Below, piece after piece: positions 12,360 through 23,649 of a DNA stretch of 64,000 nucleotides (position 1 is the stretch's first letter; each line of letters begins with the position of its first letter). Below the pieces are notes generated by a model. It searched no databases. It saw only the letters and a program-made list of their open reading frames with translations, and had not been told where the DNA came from. A program made the translations under genes and the position numbers. The stretch is from Rhizopus arrhizus (Eukaryota; Mucoromycota; Mucoromycetes; Mucorales; Rhizopodaceae): positions 124,001 to 188,000 of the forward strand of contig JAKZZE010000027.1 of the NCBI GenBank assembly GCA_024220505.1. Direction: 5' to 3'.

Positions 12360-13520
12360 TTACTTTTGACTGGAATCTTCATCAATTTGAATAGGCAAGT
12401 TACTACCATCAATTTTCTCTTCATCTACTGAATCTAAAGTAGAAATGGCCTCCTGGAAATCATCTTTGTCTTCTGCTACAGATGTACTGTCGGTCTTACT
12501 ATCGTCTTCTTCTGGCATTTCCGTATCCATTTCTTGAAGATTACTCAATATAGCTGTATCTTTTTCAGTATTCACATGCTCTACATTGGCGTTCATCACC
12601 CTAGAGCGGTGGATTGCCACTTGTTTTCTTTTACGGTTCCAAGGGGCATAAGGACATTGGGCTTTTAAATGTTGAGTACTCTCACAAATGAAGCAGGCTT
12701 TTCTTCTACGGAGAAGAACTGGACAATTCACTCGCGTATGGTCATCAACATGACAATAGTTGCAAATGGGCTTCATATTACTCCAGACAATATGTAAATA
12801 GTGACCTTGTTCCCAAGATGGGACTTGAGGTGCAAGAGGCTCATAACTTTTTGTTTTATCCTTGACAAGAGTAGCATATCCCCTGCCGTTAAACCATCCA
12901 CCATCTACTGTATGATGGAGTCCTATTTCCAAAATGCTCCCGTACTTTTCAAACAACTGTATCATCAATGGCTTCAATTTATCATCCTTTTCATAAGGAA
13001 TATTGGTGATCCCTATTCTGATCACCTACGAGTTTTTATCCATCGTTGTTTGTAGTTTGATTTTTCTATCGAGAATCAAAAACTCTTTTTTTAATGCGTC
13101 CATCTTATCTTCTTCATTATCAAAGTTAAGCTCAATGTACTGATGGGTTCTACCAATTTTTCTTTCTCTGAGGCCTATGCCTTTAGGAAATTGGTCTCTA
13201 AGAACAAGGTTAAGGCTTCTATCTTTAAAGTTCAAGCCTTCAAATTCTGAAGCGGCGATAACGGTGGAGTGTTTATCAGTAGCTTGAAGAAAAACTGTTT
13301 GACTTTCCAGATTAGCAACGTTATTATTATCTGGTTTGTTGTGAAATGATGCGCTTCGTTTTTGGTTTTTAACTGTTTGCGCCCATGTTTTGAATTCAAA
13401 AGGTTTGTTGTTGGGATTATGGCGAGAATCGGCTACTCCAGGAGGATTATTAGCCTTGCTAGTAATGTCATGATTAATAGCGGAAAGAACCATGATTCTA
13501 CTCAAACTTATACATTGCAT
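12360..13520 (-). pseudogene. LINE ORF1 (gag-like) split by an in-frame TAG
   Basis: This is a nucleic-acid-binding chaperone-type protein of a non-LTR retrotransposon. The frame runs from 13520 (or the internal Met at 13490) to 12360, about 386 residues, interrupted by one TAG at 13026-13028 after TTMDKNS. Downstream, VIRIGITNIPYEKDDKLKPL begins an RRM-like fold. Two CCHC zinc knuckles follow: CNYCHVDDHTRVNC and CFICESTQHLKAQC. A basic stretch WNRKRKQ and an acidic tail close the protein. The rest of the frame is intact, so the single nonsense codon is either a mutation or a readthrough site; the first is simpler. Confidence 0.7.
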
Positions 13521-13544
13521 GACTACAATTTTTTTTAGATAGAC

Positions 13545-15212
13545 CGGTGTGGAAGTTTTGGACGACAGTCAAATGATGCCAATTGTTCCGGTGTTTTAAG
13601 AATATCGTTTTGTCGGTACACTTCGTACTTTCCTACATCTTGGAAACGATCCACGATAATATATTCCAGAGATTTATAATTTTTATAAGAGATTGCATCA
13701 GTTAATGTGTGTGTTTGTTTATCAATAAATAACTACGGTATAAAAACATACTTCACCAAAAGTAAGATATCATCTGGATCAGTTGATAAAGCTGCGTAAT
13801 CAACAATTACAAGGCAAACCTTTTTAGTTATAGATGATAAGCACGTCAACAAAGCTGAATCAAACAAATTATTAATCGATCGTATCATGGTCTCTCCAAA
13901 TTCTCCATTCTTTTAAAACTTACATTATGTGTTTCCAACGCAACCGCTTATGTCCGTATAGTCTTTATCCGTTGTCATATCTCTTGCTGCAATGGGGCTT
14001 TTAGAGCAACTACTTAGTGACACATAAACGTCCGTTACTTTGGAACGGGATTGCACACACGAAATTATATTTTTAATGATTTCTTTTAATTCATCGTCTG
14101 ATATTTTGGTGGGACTTTTTATAAATTCTTCATAACGATATTGATAATTGTTGATGTTTTGTGCTAAAAAGGCTTATCTATTATATCAGTGCACAGCTTC
14201 CTCCAGCCAATAAATTATATTACCTCTGTCATTAGGTTTCATCACATAAAGAATCTTTCGTTCAACTCGTCCGTCTTTGTTTCTCTTTCTTGATATGTCC
14301 GCCTTCAAATATCGTGCTTTGATTTTTTTCGCAAAGCTTGTAAAACTTCCAAGTTTTTTATTTTTGTATAAAGTGGTATACTAAGAGGTTATCCGGAATA
14401 CTTGTTCTGAAGACAATTCGCTACGTTCGTAAACCTTTTCATTACCAGGGTCTACAGACAGGAAGACGTTGTCAATAAATTCTTTTAGCTGAGATTGGCA
14501 ATCTAAAAGACGTTACGTTTATTGACCTTGGTCATATTCTGGCTTCTTCTTTTGAATTGATGTCTTCTGTGTCCAGACAAAGACCCATCACCTCGAGAAC
14601 TATTCTCACTGTATCTAGACTTCACTGTGCCACTCTTGTTGGCGCCAGGAATCAAAGCAGTAGCTTCTGCATAAAGCTTGTTATCATCGCCCAAAATGTC
14701 ACGACCAACTTGTGTGATATATTCTACAGTCCATCTTTCATTTGTATCAGCTTTATTCTTGCCAACTCTAGCGACAGTCACTCTTATCAATGTTTGCACA
14801 GATAAGGTCAAAGAAGCCAGGAAACGGTCAGCAATGTGTGGATCATCACTAGGAAACCCAGCATTATTGTTAATGAATATAACAATGAGCAAATAAATAT
14901 GATATATGTCTTATACTAACGTATAACTTGATTGTTAACTTCTGTTACGTCTTTCCCAATAGTAATCGTGGAGGCACAGGAACTTTTTATCGAACGACGG
15001 TATTTGTTATAACGAAATGGAAAGTATTTTATTCGCCCAGCCGACATTAGGAATGGTTCAGAAGGGGTATTGTTTATATAACATAGTTCAAGTTCATGCA
15101 TTGCATCAATTTTGGCTTCATTTAATAATTCATTTTCTGGGATAATGTCTTGTCCATATAAGGCACAGGCCGCTTGAGAATGAGTAACCGCAACTTCTGA
15201 ATTTGATGACAT
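13545..15212 (-). pseudogene. Unidentified multi-exon gene or pseudogene upstream of the LINE
   Basis: The minus strand shows a series of open segments that look like real protein but do not join cleanly. The first is 15212-14916, beginning MSSNSEVAVTHSQAACALYG and containing RIKYFPFRYNKYRRSIK. Next, 14860-14503 has DDPHIADRFLASLTLSVQTL and ERWTVEYITQVGRDILGDDN. Near 14490-14400 lies QLKEFIDNVFLSVDPGNEKV, near 14340-14220 RYLKADISRKRNKDGRVERK, and near 14160-13960 YQYRYEEFIKSPTKISDDEL. Near 13890-13750 is CLVIVDYAALSTDPDDILLL, and near 13690-13560 YIIVDRFQDVGKYEVYRQND. One normal GT-AG intron is visible near 14163-14222; other joints would need very short or weak introns. I recognise no family. 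It lies between inverted copies of the 245-bp repeat, so it may belong to a mobile element. Confidence 0.4.
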
Positions 15213-15287
15213 TGTTACGAGGTATACGTGGAAAAAAAAAGGACGTGGTGGACGTGGTGGACATTATCCAAGTATTACATCTTACAC

Positions 15288-15537
15288 TACCATGACAAGT
15301 TCACAATCTATGATTTTTTTGCTACAGTTATTCGATTCATTTGGAAAGCCCACTGGCAACAATTCTTTGAACAGACACCTGTCTTGGATGAGATTGACCT
15401 CAATCAAATCCAGAAGGAACTATTGAAACTATCCGCTTACAATTCTTTATTCTAATACCTTTTGTATTTTCGCGACAAGTCACTGTTTCATACACTTGTA
15501 TCGCTCTTATACTCTTTGATGGGTTTTAATAAATATC
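15288..15537 (+). repeat. 245-bp retroposon-like repeat, copy 2
   Basis: This copy starts at the same TACCATGACAAG as copy 1 and ends near TTTTAATAAATA, followed within 10 bp by an A-rich tail (15544-15566). It carries the same C-terminal reading frame (FATVIRFIWKAHWQQFFEQT ... YNSLF). It lies in inverted orientation to copy 1, about 3.25 kb apart, and about 160 bp upstream of the ORC1 start. Confidence 0.75.
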
Positions 15538-15694
15538 ATCCTTAAAAAAAAAAAACAAAAAAGAAGTAAAAATACTGTATTTCAATCATTTCAACTTTCC
15601 AAATTTGATTTCCGATCACTGTAACAGGTTCTCGGTATAAAAAACAAAATATTTTTTAGAAACACAGAATCTTCCCCTTCCCCTTGATTCCGCA

Positions 15695-17578
15695 ATGCAA
15701 GGTAGAAAAAGCCAACGCTTACAGGAGAAAAAAAAAGTTGAGCCCAAGAAAAGAAAGGCAAGAGAAGATACAAATAGTTTGAAAAGAACAAAAAACGATA
15801 GCATTATAACAAAAAAACGAAAAAGGACACAACAAAGAGTTGAGATCGTAGTAGAGAACGATGATTCTACAGAAGAAGAAGTTGAATCAGAAGACGACGA
15901 TAACTTTGAAGAAAGTGAAAGCGATGAAAAAAGTGAAGCTTCTTCTAGTGAAGAGGAATCAGAAGAAGAAAGTGAAGACGAGGGCTCAGAAGAGGAAGAT
16001 TATCGATCTACTAGCAAAAGAAGAGTGCAAAGGAAAAAACAGTCGCGTCCAATAAGCAAACCAAGAAAGAAAAAGCCAATGATTGCTCCAAATAGAACCA
16101 TTCAAAGAGTAAACCAAAGTGCGACTGTTATACCATTACGAAAAGTGAATCACCAGGAGAATGCATCACTTAGTAGCTATGCTTTAGCAAGAGAACGATT
16201 ACACGTTTCAGCTGTACCTGACTCTCTTCCTTGTCGTGAAGAAGAGTTTATGAGTATTTCCGGATACCTTGAAAGTGCCATTCAGGAATCTACAGGAACA
16301 TGTATTTGTAAGTTGCATAAAAGGACAAGATGAAAAAGGAAAGTGGCTGACGATTATAATTCTGCTTTTTAGATATATCTGGAGTCCCAGGAACAGGAAA
16401 GACAGCGACTGTTCATGAAGTAATTCGACATTTACAACAACAAGCAGAAGAAGAAAATATACCTTACTTTGATTTTGCAGAGATCAATGGCATGAAACTC
16501 ACTGACCCCAACCAGGCATACAGCATCTTATGGGATTGCATAAATAAACCAAACGATACAGAAAAGAGAAGGAAATATACTGCAGCACATGCTCAACAAT
16601 TATTAGAAGCTAAATTTTCCAAGCCTAATGAAGATCAACGGGTCACGTAAGTATTTATATGTGTTTAAAACAACATCAATCTAAAGTCTTGCCCTTAGTG
16701 TTGTGCTAATGGATGAATTGGATCTTTTGGTTACAAAAAAACAGACGGTCATGTACAACTTTTTTGATTGGCCAAGTAGACCTCTTTCAAAATTAATTGT
16801 TGTAGCTATAGCAAACACCATGGATCTACCTGAGAGATTGATGAGTAATAAAATTGCGAGTAGAATGGGTAAAGAACATTTGTTTAATTATATAGGATTT
16901 TGGCTGCTATTATGTATATATTGACACTTTTCTTTTCAAAAAGGTCTTACTCGTATTAATTTCCAACCCTACAGATATGATCAACTCATCCAAATCGTAC
17001 AATCAAGATTAGAAGGGATTGATGCATTTGCAAAAGAGGCCATCGAATTTGCTGCACGTAAGGTGAGTGCAGTGAGTGGTGACGCTCGTCGTGCATTGGA
17101 TATCTGTAGGCGTGCTGTTGAAATCGTAGAGCAAAGGTCAATTGCGACAGTAACTGATAGCACGAATGAGAAGAAGATGCAAGTGACAATAGCTGTGATT
17201 GATGGTGCTATCAAAGAGATGTTTACCTCTCCCTCAGTAGCTTTCATCCGCTCTTGTTCACTTCACCAAAAAATATTTTTAGTCTCATGTATGCAACGGT
17301 CGAGAGCGGTTGGAATGGCAGAGATAGAGTTCGGAGACGTTGCTCACTATCATGTTCAAACATGTAAATGGCACAACATTGAGCCTCTCAACACAAGTGA
17401 TTTGATGCGTATCTGTGAATCTCTTGGTCAGTCACGAGCACTCGTGATGGAAGGTGGACGGATGGATATTTACATGCGTATTTCTTTAAATCTTATGGAA
17501 GAAGATATTGTTATGGCTTGTAAGGCCGATAAACTTATTAGCAAATTATTACAAAATCTTCCAACAGCAAACATGTAA
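15695..17578 (+). CDS. ORC1: Origin recognition complex subunit 1 (AAA+ ATPase)
   Basis: This is the largest, ATP-binding subunit of the nuclear origin recognition complex, which loads Cdc6/Cdt1/MCM at replication origins. Exons are 15695-16307, 16373-16646, 16699-16868 and 16944-17578, all in frame, giving 563 aa. The first ~150 residues are a lysine-rich then acidic Ser/Glu region, followed by RKKKP. The AAA+ domain has Walker A ([15 protein letters not shown]), Walker B ([15 protein letters not shown]), sensor 1 ([14 protein letters not shown]), the arginine-finger area ([16 protein letters not shown]) and sensor 2 ([21 protein letters not shown]). A winged-helix C-terminus follows. No BAH domain is visible, unlike yeast and animal Orc1, and the protein is shorter than those. 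An upstream exon is not apparent; the 245-bp repeat lies just upstream. The gene converges on AMS1 across about 650 bp of A/T-rich sequence with no further gene. Confidence 0.93.
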
Positions 17579-18233
17579 ATAACAATTCATAAATAAAAAA
17601 AAAAAATTATATTAGAAGCAAAAGTAAATAAATAAAAGAAGCCAACAGTTATAGTACTTTGCAAAACAAAAAAAAAGATATTACAAATTATGATATCTAT
17701 ACTACAGTAAAAGACGCAGAAAGTGCAAGATAGTGTACACTGCTTTACCATTTACTTATGCTTATTATAAATTTCATTGAGCCACGAAAAGAGACATGAA
17801 TGATGTGAAGCACTACTACAAGTGCCGGTGCTTTATTGTACATTGACGTTTATAGTACTTTGATAAATATTGTACTCATGGTTTTCTCAGTATAATCAAC
17901 CTCACTCACCTGGTAAGAATGTCTCATTCCTTTGAAAGAAATTCTGTCAAGCATCCTCTGAGTAATTCATTAACTAGAGAAAAAAAAAAATAGCGGGTAA
18001 CAGCAAGTTTGACAAAGACGTAGTGATTCACAATAACATAAAGACATCAAATGCAATACTTTATATTACTCTTATTTCTTAATATCACAAAAAGCCTTTT
18101 CAAGCATAATATATTCATATATAGGAATGACATGAATAAGACTGCAAGGCAGATTTTTGGAAAAGATAATTTATTTAATAGGTATGTTGATACCAACAGC
18201 AGTATGAAGCAGGTCTTGTTCTTTTCTTCCCTT

Positions 18234-21200
18234 TTAGTTCAAGTCCACTTTGAGTGTCATGATCTGGAATGGTTTGAGAGTAACTATAAATCCGCCATTA
18301 AAGTCTCTTTCAAGTTGCTTTTCTGTATCGTCTTCCAACACATTTGATATCTGAATCTTTTTAACATCCAGTGAGCTGTGTAAGAAGAAATTTAGTATAT
18401 TGTTCTTTACTGACAAAAAAATTAAGTTATAATACCTCCTCAAAGTGGCTGTACTCTTTCCACCATAGGCTTCATACAGACGAAGTATAAGCTGTTTGCC
18501 TTTACCCTTGTCATCCTCTGCAAGCTTGACAGTATCGATAATTATTTCACGAGAGGGTGTCATCTCAAATAAGGAGCTAATCATTTCACCACTACATATT
18601 TCATTTCCTTGACCATGTCTACAATATAGACATAAGTATACTCATTTCTGTGTCAATTCCATTGGATTTTACCTTATAGAAATAGGAGTGTTGAACTCCA
18701 AAGCAGCCTGCATTACATTGGAAACAGAATAGTTTCCGAGATGAGGGTAAATAGCATACTTAAACTTGTGTTGACCTTTTTTTAAGAAAGATAAGCCTAA
18801 CTATGCAAACCACTAAGCTTTCCTTATACTTACCCATATCGGCATCTTCATCAGGACCTTTTGGAGAACGAAGCAATGATAATCGTTGTGTCTTTTCGTG
18901 AGTAGCATAACCATACTTACAATCAGTCATTAATGCGATACCATAATTCGCTTCAGACAAGTCGGTAAATTTATGACCACAGACCTATATGTTTAAAATG
19001 AGTTACTGGTGAAAAATAAAAAATAAAAAAGAAGGAAGGCTGCTGATAATTTACTTCAAATTTTGCAGAATCAATAGTTGTGTTATAGTGCGTAGGTCTT
19101 CTTACTACACCGTATTGGATATCATAAGTAGCCTATTATAAAGAATGTATTAAAAACCATTTTACTCTCCTGAATTATGTTTAATAATAGCATACAAAAT
19201 CAGATACAATATCCCAATTAAATTCGACTTTCTATATTAATAAAAGTTAAAACACGTTATGCTGAAAATTCGTTTTACCAAAAATTGATGGCTTTCATTC
19301 CAATTCACAAAGTTCTCAAACTCCAAGCGTTCACCAATACACGTAAGACTAATGATCTGCTTGATAGTGCTGACATCCGAGATTTTATGTTCAACCAAAA
19401 GCTGTGCTTTCAACGGGCCATCTGCGAGTATCTGTAAAGCAAAGTTTAGTAAGAAGCATACTTGTACATTTGTTTACCTTTATTTCTCCATGTCCTTCCA
19501 AGTCTACATATTTCTGGAGATGATATATCTCAACTATTTTATGGTTAAATATTTGTTATTAAAGTTTTGTGAAAATGTGTTTCCAGTTTTACTTACCATC
19601 CCAAGCATCCCAGTACGTTGGCTATTTTTTTTTTTTTTTTTTTAAAAAAAAAGAATTTAGGTTAAAAGAGATAGGTTTGGATACAAATTATTTTTAACTG
19701 ACCACATCCTCATATAATTGTAAAATGTTACCACGACATCCATCAGGGATAAGATTTCCTCGCTTTGTTCTTTTATCGATCAATTCAGTAAGCTGGCCAT
19801 TCTTATTGAATGTTGCTTTTAACAAAGGATTTTCAAGGACAAAGTGGTCATCTTTGGTTGTGGACGCTATAAATGTATGGAACGCAAAAAAAAGGGTAGA
19901 CGATGGGCTTTAAATCAACTATTCTTCTTCCATTGACTTCTTTTTCTCTTACCTTTGACAGCCTTGTCATGAGACACCTTTATAAAATCAGAACTCAAGT
20001 ACCCAGATGCGCCAAATCCAGGGATGTTTTCAACTATATAAAAATTAATTAACTTGCTTATAGTAATAAATTTTGTTTTTTTTACTTAAGAGATATTCAT
20101 ATTCAAAAGATTCACCGTCTCTCCATTGTTGATTAGACCACATTGTTTTTGATTTGGGAGCAACCACGACCTCCTGACGTGGCCAAGGAAGCGTATTGAA
20201 AGCAATGAGTCCTTCATGGTCTTGGTTTTCATTGGATTCATTGGATCCATTGGAAATCAGGAATGATTGTGCATCGTGACGAAGACGTAAAGACTCAAAC
20301 AAGATTTCTTTATGAAACTGAATTTTTGTCATGTTAATCAATCAGCGTCTTCTCTAATAGTTATTCTACTTTACCTGATGAACATCAACATAAGCCAATT
20401 TAATAGCAGAACCAGGCAAGCAATCATGGAATTGATTCAAACAAAGCAGCTTCCAAAGATGAGTGATTTTATCCAAAGGATAGCTAATTAAGTTATCAGG
20501 TCAAAAATGGGCATGAAAAAGAAGACATTGATATTACTCATAGCCTGAATTAGTCCTGTTAGAGACTCTAGCCATTGTTGCAAATAACTCTACATCGTGA
20601 AGCATGACTTCTCCTTTTCTATTTCCTCGTTTAACAAGAGCCTGAGTGGTATATGTTCCACGATGGAACTCCAAATACTATAAATATGGTTCAATAAAAC
20701 TTTTTTAAAAAAAAATTCTGCATTATACCAGTTCTCCCTTATACGCCTGAAGTCGACTAGCATCTTTTTCTAAATTCTTAAAGAACTGAGTAGCACTTCC
20801 TGGAGCAGCTTTTGGAAGGCCGTCCTACAGAGTAAGTAGTTTAATCTTTATCTTTATATATGAATATATTTTATACTTACGACGCTCTTTAATCTTTTAA
20901 GTCTTTCAAGCATTGCTGGGGTTGGTCCTCCTCCACCATCTCCATGACTAGAAAAAAAGAGTAAGAATAACGGCATGCTATCTTTGCTGCCATTTACCCA
21001 TAGACTAGAAGACTGTGGTTGGTACGTTCAAGGTCATGGTTGTTTCGTGTACTACATATTAGGTTAGATATAAAATATAGAGCAAACTATTTGAGATTAT
21101 TACCATTTGTGAAGTTCAGCAGGAGTTACAGAAGCTGTATATCTAATGATACATACAAAAAAAAAGTAAGTATCAACATAGTTGTAACAATATGTCCTCA

Positions 21201-23168
21201 ACAAACGTTTCAGCAGGAGTAAGATGAGCTAGTATTCTTGTGTCATCAATTCCAGTCCACCAAAAAGTTGTTCGAGGAAACTTGTTGATGTTGTTCCAAG
21301 ATAACTTTTGGGTAAAAAAGTAGTCACATCCTGATTCCTTAAGAACCTGAGGTAATTGAGCAGAATATCCTTGTTATGAAAGTTAGTTCCTATACTTTTA
21401 AACTTCTATTTAGTTTTCGGTTTACCGAAAGAGTCAGGTAGCCAAAACACTCGGGTTCTTTTACCAAAGTGTTCCTCAAAAAATCGTTGACTTTAAAAAT
21501 CGATTAGTAGCTGTTCAAATTACGACATTCCTTCCTTTTTTTACCCTAACAACATCTGTCTACAAAGAGATTCACCAGACTATTAAAAAAAAAGGGAAGA
21601 AAAATAGTCAATAAATCAATATGTACAGTTGCTTTTAATAAAGAGTAACTTACAGGCATGTTTGTATCTGGAAATTAGTTCAAGTAAACATTCTAAGTTT
21701 TTTTTTTCTCATTCATTATTCATCTGTTACTTACCATGCTCAACCCAGCTCTATATTATGCATTGTTAATAACTATTCTAATCCCACTGCTTCATACTTA
21801 CACCACCGATAAGCTCCCATTGATTATTTTTTTCAGCCTTTTGAATCTTTTCAAAGAGCTTGGGGTACAGTTCCTTCAACCATTCATACTGTTGTACCTG
21901 TGATCCAGTGAAGACATAATCAGGATATTTTTCCATAAGACTCAATTGACTAGACCAAGATCTAGCGATCTTTCTTTTTGTTTCATCATAGGGCCAAAGC
22001 CAAGCCGTATCTTAAAGAAAAGGATGATTGAACGATACACATACAAAAGTTGTATACTAGATAAAAGAGCACTTACCAATATGACAGTTACCAACAGCAG
22101 TGACTTGATGTACACCCGGCCCGTTTTCTTGATCGAGAAATTCGGATGTTAGTTTTTTACACTGATGAATGGCATCCTTGTCATCCCCAATAAAGTGATT
22201 GATGACTTCATTCGCTACCCACAAGGCTTTTCGAGCACGAATCGAATCTGGGTCCGTGTCATAAGCAATACCACGAAGAACACTAGGTATGTTTATAAAC
22301 AAAATGAGAGTGGTTGTCAGCAGTACTTACATAAGGTCATGATAAATGCTTTGTACATGTTTGTTAGCTACTACCAAATCAGCTCTTGAAAGTGTAAAGT
22401 ATCGATTGGGATCCGCCACCATAGAATCCGTTGCACCCACGCCAAACATACCATTACAAGCAATTTCAATATAAAGCTTGTAATTTTCACCTGATTTGGC
22501 CTTGTTCGTAACAATGTATTCATGACGGGCTTGATCAGCTTTATTTAAAAGAGATTAGAATAAGCGAATGGTAGACTTTCTTTTTTTCTATTTTACATCC
22601 TCCTGTGAGGCCTTGTAGTGGAGTGCCATCTTCACTCCAAATCAGTCCTTCGCATCCCATATCCCACTGGAGAGTGACTTCATGTCCATCCAATGCTTCT
22701 GGTATAGTAATAAGCACTTCAAACCAGTGAGTTGACCAACTGGGACCGAATTTCTGGCTTGGCTCAAAGTGTTTAAAAGTTTGTGCAACAGCTTCCTATT
22801 ATGCAAAAATAACAAACGTTTACTTTGTCCAACCCCAAGAAAGAAAGTAAACCTTTTTTTTTTTTACCTTGAATGTAATTCTCTTTTATGAAAAAGATGA
22901 GTTTTCTTATATACTAAACACGAGCTTATATATCTTTTACCTCCAATTCAGGGACACTGTAGACTTTAAGTTGAACATGAGGAGCACCACTGTGACGTAA
23001 AGACCATAGCCTATTATGAATACCCATTCCATAAAACTGTCCAGCGTCTGCCAAAAAATTATTCAAACGAGAATGCGTGATGTTGGTAGGTACTGGTGGT
23101 GCAAGATCTACAGCTGGCTTATGTGAGTGACAGGCATGATCACTGTGTCTGTGGCCGTATATTGTCAT
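18234..23168 (-). CDS. AMS1: Class II alpha-mannosidase, GH38 (AMS1/MAN2C1 type), many introns and micro-exons
   Basis: This is a GH38 alpha-mannosidase that trims free oligomannosides; in yeast Ams1 is delivered to the vacuole by the Cvt/autophagy route. The start at 23168 gives MTIYGHRHSD; the stop is at 18234-18236. Landmarks from the N-terminus are GNCHI joined to DTAWLWPYDET (Zn-binding His-Asp), WVEHDTNMPSGESLCRQ (predicted nucleophile Asp), RTRVFWLPDSFG, EYLEFHRGTYTT, and a C-terminal beta domain ending in GGFIVTLKPFQIMTLKVDLN. The gene has on the order of 20 short introns. Three exons are tiny and in frame: 22868-22882 (15 nt, RITFK), 21735-21750 (16 nt, SWVEH plus one base) and 21654-21667 (14 nt, TNMP). 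The codon of the predicted nucleophile is split between the last two. No signal peptide is seen, which fits cytosolic synthesis. I did not resolve every exon. Confidence 0.88.
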
Positions 23169-23640
23169 AATGTTTTGAAAAAGAAGAAGAAAAAGGGAAT
23201 GGTGGTAGTGCGATGGGGGTATAAATAGTGTGTGACCTTTTTAGCAATTCACACACACACAATTGTATGTAACCGCAATATAATGTTTACTGTTTTGCAT
23301 GAATTATTTTTCGATGCGTTATTGGCATACTAACTAAATCCATATAAAAAATAATAGTTTATTTGTTTGCTAGTTCGATTGAAAAGAAATTAATACTTTA
23401 ATGTGTGTGCTGCATAAAGAGCAAGTCCTTTTTTCTGAGTTTATTTATACTTTAACGAGCGCACTATGTCATCAATATAGCTTGCTACTTGCAAAATAGA
23501 AAGCAAAATTCGCTTCTAAGTATGTTTTAAACGTCAACAAGTATTTCTTAGATTGCTTATGTTTATAGCCTCTTCACTATAGAACACGATTACCTACCAT
23601 CCACAAGCTGGAATATACTCAGCTCTATAATGTTGCCTAT
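23169..23640. other. Promoter side of AMS1; no gene seen
   Basis: This is A/T-rich spacer. A short (CA)n tract lies at about 23251-23262, close to a TATAAATA at about 23219-23226 that could serve the minus-strand AMS1 gene. No coding remnant was recognised. Confidence 0.4.
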
Positions 23641-23649
23641 TCTGTTAAT

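Larger units (their letters stand above)
11793..13520 (-). mobile_element. LINE-type retrotransposon with ORF1 and an internally deleted ORF2
   Basis: Read on the minus strand: ORF1 (gag-like, RRM plus two CCHC knuckles) at 13520-12360, then a short spacer. An ORF2 start follows near 12099, MNNHSNKVINMKIGSINCRT, which resembles the first residues of an APE-type endonuclease domain. It is joined directly to the last ~55 residues of ORF2 (FATVIRFIWKAHWQQ...). Almost all of the endonuclease and reverse transcriptase is therefore missing, so the copy is not autonomous. The junction coincides with the 5' boundary of the 245-bp repeat unit. A T-run at 11758-11775 lies just beyond the 3' end, consistent with a poly(A) tail on the minus strand. 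Confidence 0.6.

Noticed and set aside
14503..14520. A 14-nt GT...AG span (GTAACGTCTTTTAG) that restores the frame, suggesting an ultrashort intron
   Set aside because: Other introns here are 43-76 nt; the same join can be made with a 38-nt span or by assuming indel decay. Without cDNA an ultrashort intron is not supported.
17063..17100. GTGAGT inside ORC1 exon 4 looking like a splice donor
   Set aside because: Reading through gives [16 protein letters not shown], the conserved ORC1/Cdc6 sensor-2 region, so no intron is present.
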